A stretch of 57,030 nucleotides of DNA from Candidatus Cloacimonadota bacterium (GCA_023421135.1 JAEZUG010000075.1:1-57030), one strand, 5' to 3'; counted from the first letter of the stretch, positions 41,699-50,936 are shown. The notes: generated from the sequence alone by a model not told the origin. Program-made: numbers and translations.

Positions 41699-44431
41699 CT
41701 AATACAAACAGATTCTCTTGGTGAGCCTGGGTTTATCTCCCACAAAGACTTTCATGAGATAGACTCCGCTGGCCAGACGTCTGCCTTGAGCATCCATACC
41801 GTTCCAGTTATAGAGGAAAGTCCCATCCTGGGAAGCAGCTCCCTCGGAGAGGCTGGCCACCCGCTGTCCGCGGATGTTGAAGACCTCAATGTGGTGAGTT
41901 TCACTCGTCTTCAGCTCCAGATTGACTGCTCCCCGGCTGGGATTGGGATAGGCACGCAGTTCCAAGGCAGGAATAGTAATCACATCATCTCCCGAATCTG
42001 AAGGCTGCAGTGTGGCTCTGCTGTGATAGATATGGCTGTAATCCTCTCCGTGATAAGTCAGGAAGAGATCCAGCACAGTCGCAGAAACAGGACGGATGCT
42101 GAGCTTGCTAAGCAGTAACTCAGGGTTTTGAGGTAAATCAACCAAAGGCCACGATGCGATCACAGGCGGAGAACCGGGAGCATTCCAATGATAAACATCC
42201 AACTGGTGGAATTCCTGCAAGTAAGTTACCCATAACCACCTTCCATCAGGCAGAATGGCTATGTCGATCAGGCTGGAGTGAGCAGGATTCATGTCGAGTA
42301 ATCCGGTTTCCAAAGTGGAGAGGTGCAGCACCTGAATGGCTTGATCGTTTTGGGTACCGGTCTCGGAGTAATAGATCATTGCATCATCACCATCCATCGC
42401 TATGGATTGAATATCCAGATGAGCTGTATTGATATAGCTGAGATCATGCCAGGTATCATCGATCAGAGCCAGGAGTTTATCGTTATTGGCAAAGAGCCGG
42501 TTGTTCCCGGAGCGGGCATAAGCCTTGGTACGGGTTGGCTCCAGTTGCATCAGTCTTTGCATGGGCGTTTCTATGGGGATGTCCTGGTTCAGATCAATCT
42601 GCCCGATCATTATGCCCAGATTCCAGTTCACAGCCGGGTTTGGCGCTTGTGGATTGGGTATCCGGGTGAAACTGCTGTGGATATTCTGGTGAAAGTTCTT
42701 TTTATACCCAACGCCAGATCCTGTCGCCCCAGGATAGTTCCTGGTATTCATCTGAATATCCAAAATAGGATCTTGGTAATTCACTACAGATGTCCCACCA
42801 CACATGTCATTCGGAATATCCCAGATGCCTCCGGAAGGGTGTTCCGTGTCATACGCAGATCTGTGCAGATAACCCCTCTTCCGCTGGATTACGGAGCCAT
42901 AAAGATTGATATCGCCACGTTCCATATAGGGTTGTCTTTCTGGCCAGAGAGGATTGTACCAGGGGAAATCGATATCCGCCGGCCAGGGTTGGGTTGCTGT
43001 CTGAGGCCATCTTCTGCGATGCAGATCGATCTTAGTCCATAATTGGCCTTGCCAGAACTGCGACGGTACCGAGGGATGCGGATGCTGGTATTCGAAGGTG
43101 AAGACTCCGCTGCGGGGATTGTTATCCCCCAGGGCGTAGATATCCGCATAGATGTAGTTACCTGGTGCACCGGTTGCTCCACAGAAGGGATGATATCTCA
43201 GACTATCTACAGGATTCACGTAACCATACTTGATAACCACACTTTTCTCGGAGATCAGAGAGACGTGATCAAAAGTGTTTAGATAGGGATCATCTCCCTC
43301 CGGTGTGCAGCTCAGAGTAATACCTCCGATAATCATGATAGTATCTGAACACGCCCAAACCTGATTACCACTAAAATTCCCCTTAATCCAAAGCCGGTTA
43401 TTCACAAACATGGAGCGGTTGTAGCATGTTCCACACCCCGCTGGAGTCCAGATCGTATCCCGGACGGTATATATATTTCTGAAAAGCGGTTCCCCCAAAG
43501 GAACGGCGGGATAAGGATCATACACCAAGGTATGCTCCACGATTGAGTTAGTGATCGTCCCCAGCCATGTGAAATATGAACTCTGATCTACCTCCACCAT
43601 CACGATATAATTCGGATCATATACTGCAGGGCCTATCAGCATAGAGTTCTGCCTATCCGGAAGAGGCAAATCCAGGCTGGGAGCATTCTCGATCCAGCCA
43701 CCCAGGAAAACATCTTCATAGGGTATATTACCAGAAAAAGATTGCACGGTTCCACTGGTAATCACCGGCCCATAAAAAGTAGGCCATCCTCCATTAGTCC
43801 CCCCACCGGCATTTTTGATCCAGATATCGGAATTGCTGCGGACGGCTCCGGTGACTACATCCGGTCCCCAATAATACACTGGAGTATCGTTCATGGAGAT
43901 TTCCTGATCCGTGATGTATTGCGGCAGGGGTAGCCTGTCTGGATTCTCCGGATCAAGGTAATCTTCCTGAGTAGCTTGAGGATAGGGCAGCTCCAGAGAA
44001 TAGGTGTAATAATTCTCGCCATCTTTCTCGGTGTAGGGACTGAGCTCGAAGCTTCGGCCTACATTGGTGCTCTGCCAGGTGCTCCCCTGATTCGTGGAGA
44101 TGGCGATGAACTTCTCATAGCCATTCACATAAGTAACTACGAGTTCGGAAGGGGAGTAGTGTAAACTTGGTTTGCAGCCCCCGCTTACTCCTTGTGCCAC
44201 GATAGAGCTCTGCCAGGACTGCCCGGCGTCTGTGGATTGCTTAAAAACTATTGATCCTGGGACTGAAGGATTGTTGCAGGAGTTGTAAACAAAACAAACA
44301 TAGTCTCCGGATACATAAGAAGCCATTTTGCCTTCGAACTGGCCTGTCGCCAATTCCTGGAAGGGGCCTATCTGCGCAATTGCGCAGTAAATAGCGAGAA
44401 CGAAAGCCAGGGTTATCCAAGCTGCTTTCAT
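41699..44431 (-). CDS. Large secreted protein B, paralogue of protein A
   Basis: 910 residues from ATG 44431 (GGAGG upstream). A signal peptide (AWITLAFVLAIYCAIAQ), then GPFQELATGQFEGKMASYVS matching protein A, Asp-box motifs (FKQSTDAGQSWQS, STNQGSTWQ), AVRSNSDIWIKNAGGGTNGG, HLHRRRWPQTA-type Pro/Trp-rich centre, and a C-terminal FlgD sorting domain that is almost identical to A over about 85 residues while the rest has diverged. Tandem duplication with the VOC gene between. Role unknown; surface-exposed or secreted. Confidence 0.87.
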   Translation of the reverse strand: MKAAWITLAFVLAIYCAIAQIGPFQELATGQFEGKMASYVSGDYVCFVYNSCNNPSVPGSIVFKQSTDAGQSWQSSIVAQGVSGGCKPSLHYSPSELVVTYVNGYEKFIAISTNQGSTWQSTNVGRSFELSPYTEKDGENYYTYSLELPYPQATQEDYLDPENPDRLPLPQYITDQEISMNDTPVYYWGPDVVTGAVRSNSDIWIKNAGGGTNGGWPTFYGPVITSGTVQSFSGNIPYEDVFLGGWIENAPSLDLPLPDRQNSMLIGPAVYDPNYIVMVEVDQSSYFTWLGTITNSIVEHTLVYDPYPAVPLGEPLFRNIYTVRDTIWTPAGCGTCYNRSMFVNNRLWIKGNFSGNQVWACSDTIMIIGGITLSCTPEGDDPYLNTFDHVSLISEKSVVIKYGYVNPVDSLRYHPFCGATGAPGNYIYADIYALGDNNPRSGVFTFEYQHPHPSVPSQFWQGQLWTKIDLHRRRWPQTATQPWPADIDFPWYNPLWPERQPYMERGDINLYGSVIQRKRGYLHRSAYDTEHPSGGIWDIPNDMCGGTSVVNYQDPILDIQMNTRNYPGATGSGVGYKKNFHQNIHSSFTRIPNPQAPNPAVNWNLGIMIGQIDLNQDIPIETPMQRLMQLEPTRTKAYARSGNNRLFANNDKLLALIDDTWHDLSYINTAHLDIQSIAMDGDDAMIYYSETGTQNDQAIQVLHLSTLETGLLDMNPAHSSLIDIAILPDGRWLWVTYLQEFHQLDVYHWNAPGSPPVIASWPLVDLPQNPELLLSKLSIRPVSATVLDLFLTYHGEDYSHIYHSRATLQPSDSGDDVITIPALELRAYPNPSRGAVNLELKTSETHHIEVFNIRGQRVASLSEGAASQDGTFLYNWNGMDAQGRRLASGVYLMKVFVGDKPRLTKRICLY

Positions 44432-44585
44432 GATACCTCCATAACCAATTAACTGTCCCATAAAAAGCGTAGCAGAACTTACCTGTTGCAATATTCAGAC
44501 CAATCAGGCAAGGAAAGAGAGCAGTGAGCAGAGAGTGACGAGTGATAAGAGCCGAGCTGCTGACGCTTGTGAAGAAGCTTCCGCA

Positions 44586-44700
44586 TAGAACGCAGATGAC
44601 TGGATCGACGGGATTAACAAGATTTTCTCCCACGAATAGACACAAATGAAAGATCACAAATGAACACGAATCCTCGTGAAAGAATAGAACGCTGATGACG
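44586..44700 (-). repeat. Dispersed repeat GAACGCAGATGAC...CACGAAT
   Basis: The reverse-strand counterpart of 23571-23670, sharing CGCAGATGAC, GGATCGACGGGAT, AAGATCACAAATG and ACACGAATC. Confidence 0.7.
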
Positions 44701-44816
44701 CTGATGATTATGATTAACACAGAATCCCTTCTAATCCTCTAACCCTGAAATACTCGTGATCAAGAACCTTTAGTTCCCAGCTTCGCATCTCCAGTCTGTT
44801 CTCTGTTCACTAATAC

Positions 44817-44898
44817 GACACGCATGAGACACCCATGTGACACCCATGTGACACCCATGTAAAATCATGCGTGTCTAATGAGTATGAGATGGGTTTTG
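44817..44898 (+). repeat. 11-bp modular intergenic element, copy 5
   Basis: GACACGCATGA, three GACACCCATGT modules, TCATGCGTGTC, then AGTATGAGATGGGTTTT. Confidence 0.9.
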
Positions 44899-44923
44899 GG
44901 AGAGTGTCGAAAGAGAGGTGTGT

Positions 44924-44988
44924 CGTGGTGACGTGGTGACGTGGTGGCGTGGTGGCGTGGTGACGTGGTGGCGTGGTGGCGTGGTGAG
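44924..44988. repeat. 9-bp tandem repeat CGTGGTG(A/G)C
   Basis: About seven head-to-tail copies of CGTGGTGAC/CGTGGTGGC. The same words occur in complement near 56660-56690. Confidence 0.85.
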
Positions 44989-45080
44989 TAGTTTGCCCGC
45001 AAGCGGTCAAGACGGGGACGTCTCGAATCCGGAAGGTTGAGCACTGATATTCGTGTCCTATTGTGGGATAATCTGCGTAA

Positions 45081-45208
45081 TCTGTGTAATCTGCGTGCCA
45101 CAAAAAGAAGAAAACGGAACGTTGAGTCTGAATATCTGTGTAATCTGCGTGCTACAAAAAGAAGAAAACGGAACCTTGAGTCTGAATATCTGCGATATCT
45201 GCGTGCTA
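45081..45208. repeat. 54-bp tandem repeat, about 2.3 copies
   Basis: The unit begins TCTGTGTAATCTGCGTG and contains CACAAAAAGAAGAAAACGG and TTGAGTCTGAATA. Starts are at 45081, 45135 and 45189 (the last partial), an exact 54-bp period. Confidence 0.85.
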
Positions 45209-45281
45209 TTCTTTTCAAGAGTAACTCAGAATGGACTTGACAAAAAACCGGCCTCGTTTTTCTAGGATAAGACTTGATTAG

Positions 45282-45367
45282 GGAGGATTAGTCCTAATTG
45301 GTAAGGCAGCGGTCTTGAAAACCGCCGGGTTATGCCCATGGGGGTTCGAATCCCTCATCCTCCGCCA
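45282..45367 (+). tRNA. tRNA-Ser(UGA)
   Basis: Acceptor GGAGGAT/ATCCTCC, discriminator G, anticodon loop CTTGAAA (UGA), long variable arm, CCA encoded. First of a four-tRNA cluster. Confidence 0.93.
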
Positions 45368-45402
45368 GAAGTTTATAGAGTGATCTAGAAGAATATATAC
45401 CG

Positions 45403-45494
<92 letters not shown>

Positions 45495-45503
45495 GTTTGA
45501 TGC

Positions 45504-45578
45504 TGGGCAGTCGCCAAGTGGTAAGGCAGCAGGTTTTGGTCCTGCCATCCGGGGGTTCAAATCCTCCCTGCCCAGCCA
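45504..45578 (+). tRNA. tRNA-Gln(UUG)
   Basis: Acceptor TGGGCAG/CTGCCCA (weak U1-A72 typical of Gln), anticodon loop TTTTGGT (UUG), CCA encoded. Confidence 0.95.
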
Positions 45579-45611
45579 ATCTGATTTTTTTAGAGTAGAA
45601 TAAGTTTATGC

Positions 45612-45685
45612 TGGGATGTCGTCTAATGGCAGGACAGCGGATTCTGGTTCCGTACGTGGGGGTTCAAGTCCTCCCATCCCAGCCA
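45612..45685 (+). tRNA. tRNA-Gln(CUG)
   Basis: Acceptor TGGGATG/CATCCCA, anticodon loop TTCTGGT (CUG), CCA encoded. Last tRNA of the cluster. Confidence 0.94.
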
Positions 45686-45695
45686 TAGTATAAAG

Positions 45696-45726
45696 AAGCC
45701 GATCGTAATGATCGGCTTTTTTTTAT
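45696..45726 (+). terminator. Terminator of the Ser-Ser-Gln-Gln tRNA cluster
   Basis: AAGCCGATC, loop GTAAT, GATCGGCTT followed by a run of T, 11 bp after tRNA-Gln(CUG). Confidence 0.92.
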
Positions 45727-45791
45727 AGTTGATTGGGACATTGGGGTGCATTGGCAGAACAACACAGCAGTGGATTCACACCTGAGGCGTT

Positions 45792-45815
45792 TCTGTCAAT
45801 TCGGAGATTGGCAGA
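45792..45815. repeat. TCTGTCAA...TTGGCAGA hairpin repeat
   Basis: A member of the palindromic family at 9695-9718, in inverse orientation, just after the 3' end of the LCCL gene. Confidence 0.75.
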
Positions 45816-45830
45816 CCAATAATTCCCTAG

Positions 45831-47375
45831 TCACCACTCGAAGATAATCAGGCCATTACCGCCGTTGAATTCACCTTTTCTGCCAACACCGCAGCCCTGG
45901 ACATACTGCGGATCATCGGTTTTGGGAGGCAGTACATCAGTAGCAGCACCATCCGTGCCGGGGATCAGGCTGGAACTCATCGAGCCGTTACGACGGATAT
46001 AGCCGCTGCCGCCTCCGCCGCTGCGGGCGTCGTCAAAGCCACCTTCTCCGCCGAAATATCCTGCTCCGCCACCGCCGCCATCACTGCTGCCACCCAACCG
46101 TTCTCCGGAGCCATTGCCACCTTGCAAGGCAGCGCCGTCTCCACCGGCAGTTCCTGTTCCGCCTGCGGCTTGGGTGCCGGGATTTCCACCTTGTCCACCG
46201 CCGACGTTTCCATCATAGCCCCCGCCAGCTCCTCCGATCTGATATCCACCACCACCGCCGGAACCGGCAATGATCAGAGCATTCTGCTGACTTACTGTGC
46301 CCAAAAATACGCCTGTGAGGCCACCGCCACCGCCGCCGGATGCATCGCCCTTGGTGCCGTAACCACCTCCGGGCCAGCCGCCCACGCCGCCATTTTCAGT
46401 ACCAAAGCCACCGCCACCGCCAACTACTACCACCAGGCGATCTCCGGGGCTTACCACCAGATAGCCTTCAGCGTAGCCGCCGGAACCACCGGAAGCGTTG
46501 TCGTACTGACCTGTTCTTCCTGCTCCACCAGCACCCCAGACCTTGATCTTGATCTGTTCAACTCCGGCTGGTACAGTGAAGTATTGATGAGAACCGGTGA
46601 AATTGAAAGCTTGGATTCTGTTTCTCTGATTGGTTAACATGGGGAGAGCTTCATCCAGGTCGTGCGGACGGGTGTTGTAAGTTTCATAACCTTCCACGGG
46701 GTAGTTATATTCCATCACAGAGACTACATAAGCCAGACCAGAACTGAGATTGGAGATAGAAACACCGGTGCCTGTGCCTTTATACACGCAAAACCAACCT
46801 GTATCGTTGATGCTATTCCCATAACCAAAGACACTGTTTGCCTCATAGCTGGTTTGTTGAATGGGATAAGCTGCACCGGTTGAGGCTTGTTTCATAAAAA
46901 CGATCACAGCGTCACCATCGCCTCTGAGCCAGGAGATGGTTCCACCTTCACCTGCCAGACTGAGGCGCACTTGGCTGGCTTGACGCAGTGGAGGCATCAG
47001 GCTTTGAGCTTCCACAACCTTGTATCCTCTGCGCCAGACGCCGTAGTCTTGGGAACCGATGCCATTGCGTTCAACACTGGAGTATCGGTCTCCTCCTGCT
47101 ACCACTTCGAAGGTAACCAGAGCTTTTTCATCCTCCACAATCATCCCGGAGTGCACTGCGGCTGCGGCTAAACCACTATCGTCTGTGTAGAAAGGGGCAT
47201 TGTCGTTTGAGCCCCAGACAGAGCCGCTGCTGCCTCCGGTTATCAGATAGGTAAGGCGCTGGCCGGCTGCTGCGGTAACACCGGAGAGATTGTGCGGAGC
47301 TGTGCGGTATTCATTCTGAGCGCATATTAGCGCAGCTAAGGCTAAAAGAACGAGAACTAAGACTATCTTCTTCAT
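45831..47375 (-). CDS. Secreted protein with LCCL domain and glycine-rich C-terminal domain
   Basis: 514 residues. A signal peptide (MKKIVLVLVLLALAALICAQ) is followed by an LCCL-like domain (about 28-125): GSSGSVWGSNDNAPFYTDDS, GLAAAAVHSGMIVEDE, VERNGIGSQDYGVWRRGYKV. A middle beta region (130-245) precedes a long Gly-rich domain (about 252-514: FNFTGSHQYFTVPAGVEQIK, VWGAGGAGRTG, many GGGGG runs, ending GGNGLIIFEW) of the Gly_rich (PF12810-like) type. LCCL domains bind ligands or carbohydrate in secreted proteins. GGAG precedes the ATG. Single gene; extracellular role unknown. Confidence 0.85.
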   Translation of the reverse strand: MKKIVLVLVLLALAALICAQNEYRTAPHNLSGVTAAAGQRLTYLITGGSSGSVWGSNDNAPFYTDDSGLAAAAVHSGMIVEDEKALVTFEVVAGGDRYSSVERNGIGSQDYGVWRRGYKVVEAQSLMPPLRQASQVRLSLAGEGGTISWLRGDGDAVIVFMKQASTGAAYPIQQTSYEANSVFGYGNSINDTGWFCVYKGTGTGVSISNLSSGLAYVVSVMEYNYPVEGYETYNTRPHDLDEALPMLTNQRNRIQAFNFTGSHQYFTVPAGVEQIKIKVWGAGGAGRTGQYDNASGGSGGYAEGYLVVSPGDRLVVVVGGGGGFGTENGGVGGWPGGGYGTKGDASGGGGGGLTGVFLGTVSQQNALIIAGSGGGGGYQIGGAGGGYDGNVGGGQGGNPGTQAAGGTGTAGGDGAALQGGNGSGERLGGSSDGGGGGAGYFGGEGGFDDARSGGGGSGYIRRNGSMSSSLIPGTDGAATDVLPPKTDDPQYVQGCGVGRKGEFNGGNGLIIFEW

Positions 47376-47513
47376 GTAATCTCCTTTCAGTAAGAGCTTG
47401 AATAGCTAGTTTAAGCCATATCTATCAGGCATTTCTGTATCTTTTGGAATATGATTCATAGATAACAGCCAGAGCAGTTATTGTCAAGCCAAAACCTTCC
47501 GGCCGAGCGCTAA

Positions 47514-49055
47514 TCAGAGGCCAATGGATAAGCTGAGCTCTTCGAGTTGCCCGTGCAGTACAGAGCTTTCAGCCTTCAGCTTGATAGTAGCAGAACGATA
47601 GTTCACGCCTATACCCAGTTGCAGCAGGAGTTCATCCCGGCTGCTGAGCTCCGGATGATAGAGATTCCCGTCCATATCCTGATCCCAGATATTGAGCTCT
47701 CTGATCGTCTGCCAGCTCAAGAGAGATCCCTCAAACCGCCAATTCCCTGGGTGGTAGGCAAAGTTGATCCGCCAGTAGTGGGAGTTGTTTTCATATTTAC
47801 TGAGTTCCTCCAAGTGATAACGCAGCAGGAGGGAAGCTTCCAGATCCGGGTTTAACTGCCGACCCAAAGAGCTTTCGAAGCGAAAATGATGTGGCCGGGT
47901 GCTGATGTAGCTATTGTCCTCATAGCTCAGGATCTCGCGCTGGATCTGTCTGACACCAAAGCTGGCCTGGCTCAAACTGTCTGCCCAGGATAGCTTTGCC
48001 AGGTATTGGCTGAGATACCTGGAGCTTGCGAGCTGGCTGTTATCCTTCAATGCTATGGCCTGAAGCTTAAGCTTCATCCTGGTGCTCAAAGGGAACTGCA
48101 GAGTTTCCCAGAATTCTGTGGCACTGCCAGTTGAGCGCAATTTGTGGATTGGTGCTGCATAGGCTGGACGGATATAATCATGGCTGAAGCAGAAACCCAG
48201 ATCGGAGCTGATCCCGGCTCTGGAATAGCGCCACTGGCCTTTATGAGCATAGCCTCCCTCGGCAAAGGCAGATTCCAGTTCTATTCTGTGATTGGGATTC
48301 TTCCAGCTTGTGGTCAGGCTCGTTGCGTTCAAATCCGGGAAGCCATATTCTTCAGAATCTGTATCATAGACTTGACCATAGGTCAACACACCTGCAGTAA
48401 AGGATTTACCCACGTAAGCCATACTGATTCCACCCAAGCTCTCTCGGGCACTTTTCAAGCTGGCTTTCTTGATTCTGGGCAATCTGCCTGTATAGCCGGG
48501 GGTTGTGGAATAGTATCTTTTCTGTATAGAGTAGAACACAGCTGTTTCCAAGACGGAGAGCCTGAGACAACTGGCAAATCCCAGGGGGTAGTAGGTCCCT
48601 GCATCTCCAGCCAAAGAGAGATTTAATGCCCTTCCAGAGCTTCCGGTTTCAGTTATCAAACCTTTGCCAAAGCCCACTCGGTAGGACATCAGGTTGAGCC
48701 TCATCTTGCTGGATCCACTGGAATCTGTTTGCAAAGAAAAGGATTGCCAGGTATCACTCTCTTTATCGACGCTGCTCAAGCCAAGCCTCCAGGCCTTATG
48801 CTTGAGCCAGGCATGATAGCGCAGAGATTCTGGCTGATAGCTGATCCGGAGCTTTTGATGCTCCATGTCCCGTGTCCATGCATCCAGGAGTAGATTGTTG
48901 TAGCTGGTCTGAATTTCGTCTGTGTTCTGGAACTCGGTCTGTTCGGCAAATTCCTCCCACTCCTGATTCGGAGCGGAGCTATCCTGGCAAAGAGACGGCA
49001 ATGGGATACAAAGCAGTAATAGTAGAAGGGGGAAACGGACTAAGCTGAACTTCAC
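47514..49055 (-). CDS. Predicted outer-membrane beta-barrel protein
   Basis: 513 residues with a signal peptide (VRFPLLLLLLCIPLPSLCQ). The mature protein has many alternating-hydrophobicity strands rich in aromatic girdle residues (RYHAWLKHKAWRLGLSSV, HHFRFESSLGRQL, WRINFAYHPGNWRFEGSLLS) and ends in an amphipathic strand (LEELSLSIGL). This suggests a barrel in the outer membrane, although the family is not recognised. The GTG start overlaps the stop of the upstream gene (GTGA), so it is translationally coupled to it. Confidence 0.75.
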   Translation of the reverse strand: MKFSLVRFPLLLLLLCIPLPSLCQDSSAPNQEWEEFAEQTEFQNTDEIQTSYNNLLLDAWTRDMEHQKLRISYQPESLRYHAWLKHKAWRLGLSSVDKESDTWQSFSLQTDSSGSSKMRLNLMSYRVGFGKGLITETGSSGRALNLSLAGDAGTYYPLGFASCLRLSVLETAVFYSIQKRYYSTTPGYTGRLPRIKKASLKSARESLGGISMAYVGKSFTAGVLTYGQVYDTDSEEYGFPDLNATSLTTSWKNPNHRIELESAFAEGGYAHKGQWRYSRAGISSDLGFCFSHDYIRPAYAAPIHKLRSTGSATEFWETLQFPLSTRMKLKLQAIALKDNSQLASSRYLSQYLAKLSWADSLSQASFGVRQIQREILSYEDNSYISTRPHHFRFESSLGRQLNPDLEASLLLRYHLEELSKYENNSHYWRINFAYHPGNWRFEGSLLSWQTIRELNIWDQDMDGNLYHPELSSRDELLLQLGIGVNYRSATIKLKAESSVLHGQLEELSLSIGL

Positions 49056-49819
49056 CAGTTGAAACCCAGATCAAGGCTGTGAGTCAGATCCAGGTCGCTG
49101 TGGGTACGGATGGAATATCCGAATTTGAGATCGTTCAGATAGACTCTGATGCCGGCTCCGAGACGGGAAGGATCGCTTTGCCAGGAGCTTTGAAACTCCA
49201 GCTCGGGAATCACCCGCATAGTAGCAGCAGAGCGCACATATCCTTTGGTGCCAGGTCCCCAGATATAGGTAGTTGCTGCGGTAAAATACTCATTGACTCG
49301 TGTATAGGCTGTGAGGTGAACTTCCCGATCCTCCGAATCCATCCGCAGCAACCTGATCTCGCTGCCATTGCCATCCACCTCTCCCCTGAAAGCGGCGTCC
49401 CAGCTCCAATCATAATGTCCGGCATTGTCTCCGGTGCTCTGATAGGTAAGATGAGGGCTCACGCCGAGGGCAAAGTTCTCTGCCGCCAGAGAGAGGGTCG
49501 CAAAGTGATCCTGCCACCTGAAACCATCTGTGGATTGCAGGCTGATACCACTGGCCACAAAAAAATAGCCAATCCTTTCAGCCGCTACCAGGCTGTAGAG
49601 ATTGGCATTTGAATTACTGAAGTTATTACAAAATGAACTGCTGATCCCGCTGGAGGCTATGACTGGAGAGAAGCTGTAGTCTCCCACGTTATCGGATAGA
49701 ACAGTGACTCCGTTCAGAGCGTTCAGCGAGGCCGTGGGTTCGATCAGGACAGCATCTAATCCACAAAAAAGAAGAAGGAGAACCATCAGACAAAGTGCAG
49801 ATCTCAGTTCTCCTTCCAA
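49052..49819 (-). CDS. Exported protein, PorV/FadL-like barrel character
   Basis: 255 residues. The start chosen is TTG 49819 with GGGAG six bases upstream, giving an Arg before the signal core (RSALCLMVLLLLFCGLDAVL); the next ATG is 49786. The mature part begins EPTASLNALNGVTVLSDN, as in PorV/UPF0164-type outer-membrane proteins, continues with strands (HLTYQSTGDNAGHYDWSWDA, GAGIRVYLNDLKFGYSIRT) and ends HSLDLGFNW, an aromatic C-terminus typical of barrels. It starts 13 bp after the MalK-type gene and overlaps the next barrel gene, so the pair probably forms a complex. Confidence 0.7.
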   Translation of the reverse strand: MEGELRSALCLMVLLLLFCGLDAVLIEPTASLNALNGVTVLSDNVGDYSFSPVIASSGISSSFCNNFSNSNANLYSLVAAERIGYFFVASGISLQSTDGFRWQDHFATLSLAAENFALGVSPHLTYQSTGDNAGHYDWSWDAAFRGEVDGNGSEIRLLRMDSEDREVHLTAYTRVNEYFTAATTYIWGPGTKGYVRSAATMRVIPELEFQSSWQSDPSRLGAGIRVYLNDLKFGYSIRTHSDLDLTHSLDLGFNW

Positions 49820-49832
49820 AAGAATCTCCCGA

Positions 49833-50936
49833 TCAGTAGAGGCTGATCTCACTCTCCGGATCAAAGAAGTGAGCCTTGAGCATATCGACTGTGATCCTGA
49901 GGGTCTGCCCCACTTTGGGCAGTTCTTTGGGATCAAAACGGGCTACAAAGTCTGCCGTCTTGGTCTTTAGCACCACGTGGTATTCATTTCCCAGAGGTTC
50001 CACCAAGTCGCAGGTGGTGTCGAAGCTTTGGGGACTGTCTGCCATGGAATCGAAGCGGGCATCGTAGATATCTTCCGGACGGATTCCCATGATGATGCCT
50101 CTGTTCTCATAGTTGGAGAGGCGTTTCACCTGCTCCGGATGCAGCTTCACAAAGAAGTCTTCATTCGTAAAGCAGAGAGCGCCATCATGAGAGACAAGCT
50201 TGCCGGAAACCATATTGATGGCAGGACTGCCGATGAAACCAGCCACAAAGACATTGGCGGGATTGTTGTACACTTCCAGGGGAGAGGCGATCTGGTGGAT
50301 CACGCCGTCCTTCATCACGACGATCTTATCTGCCATGGTCATGGCTTCCACCTGGTCGTGAGTTACATAGATCATAGTGTTTTCCAACTGACGGTGCAGC
50401 TTCACAATCTCTGCTCTCATCTGCACCCGGAGCTTGGCATCAAGGTTGGAAAGAGGTTCATCAAAGAGGAAAACCTTGGGGTTGCGCACAATGGCTCTGC
50501 CGAGCGCCACACGTTGGCGTTGACCGCCGGAAAGCTGTCCCGGGCGGCTCTTGAGATTGTTCTCTATCCCCAGCATCCCGGCAGCATGTCTGACCTTCTT
50601 TTCGATCTCGGCTTTACTATCTTTACGTAGCTTGAGAGCAAAAGCCATATTCTCATAAACTGTCATGTGCGGGTAAAGTGCGTAGTTCTGAAAGACCATG
50701 GCGATATCGCGGTCTTTGGGGAGCATTTTATTGACCAGAGTATCTCCGATCCAGATGTTGCCGGAGCTGATCTCTTCCAAGCCGGCTATCAGACGCAAGG
50801 CTGTGCTTTTTCCGCAACCCGAGGGTCCCACAAGCACCATAAATTCCTTGTCTTCGGCGGTAAAATTAACGTCTTTGACGGCATGAAAGCCATTGTCGTA
50901 ATATTTATTCAGGTCTTGAACTACTACTTTTGCCAT
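49833..50936 (-). CDS. MalK/UgpC/MsmX-type ABC ATPase
   Basis: A 367-residue sugar-importer ATPase. Walker A GPSGCGKST, Q-loop MVFQNYALYP, signature LSGGQRQRVALGRAI, Walker B VFLFDEPLSNLDAKLR, H-loop YVTHDQ, then a C-terminal MOP/TOBE regulatory domain (about 240-367) with MGIRPEDIYDA. AAGGAG precedes the ATG. No sugar permease or binding protein is in the window, so it may serve transporters encoded elsewhere, as MsmX does in Bacillus. It is cotranscribed with two outer-membrane-type genes. Confidence 0.93.
   Translation of the reverse strand: MAKVVVQDLNKYYDNGFHAVKDVNFTAEDKEFMVLVGPSGCGKSTALRLIAGLEEISSGNIWIGDTLVNKMLPKDRDIAMVFQNYALYPHMTVYENMAFALKLRKDSKAEIEKKVRHAAGMLGIENNLKSRPGQLSGGQRQRVALGRAIVRNPKVFLFDEPLSNLDAKLRVQMRAEIVKLHRQLENTMIYVTHDQVEAMTMADKIVVMKDGVIHQIASPLEVYNNPANVFVAGFIGSPAINMVSGKLVSHDGALCFTNEDFFVKLHPEQVKRLSNYENRGIIMGIRPEDIYDARFDSMADSPQSFDTTCDLVEPLGNEYHVVLKTKTADFVARFDPKELPKVGQTLRITVDMLKAHFFDPESEISLY

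Larger units (their letters stand above)
44432..45281. other. Repeat-rich intergenic region
   Basis: 850 bp without a gene: a dispersed repeat (44586-44700), modular element copy 5 (44817-44898), a 9-bp tandem (44924-44988), a 54-bp tandem (45081-45208). Nothing is recognised in 44432-44585. Confidence 0.6.

Noticed and set aside
46122..46637. Ser/Thr/Ala-rich plus-strand frame opposite the Gly-rich gene
   Set aside because: Complement of GGN/GGC glycine codons automatically yields such open frames; no start signal.
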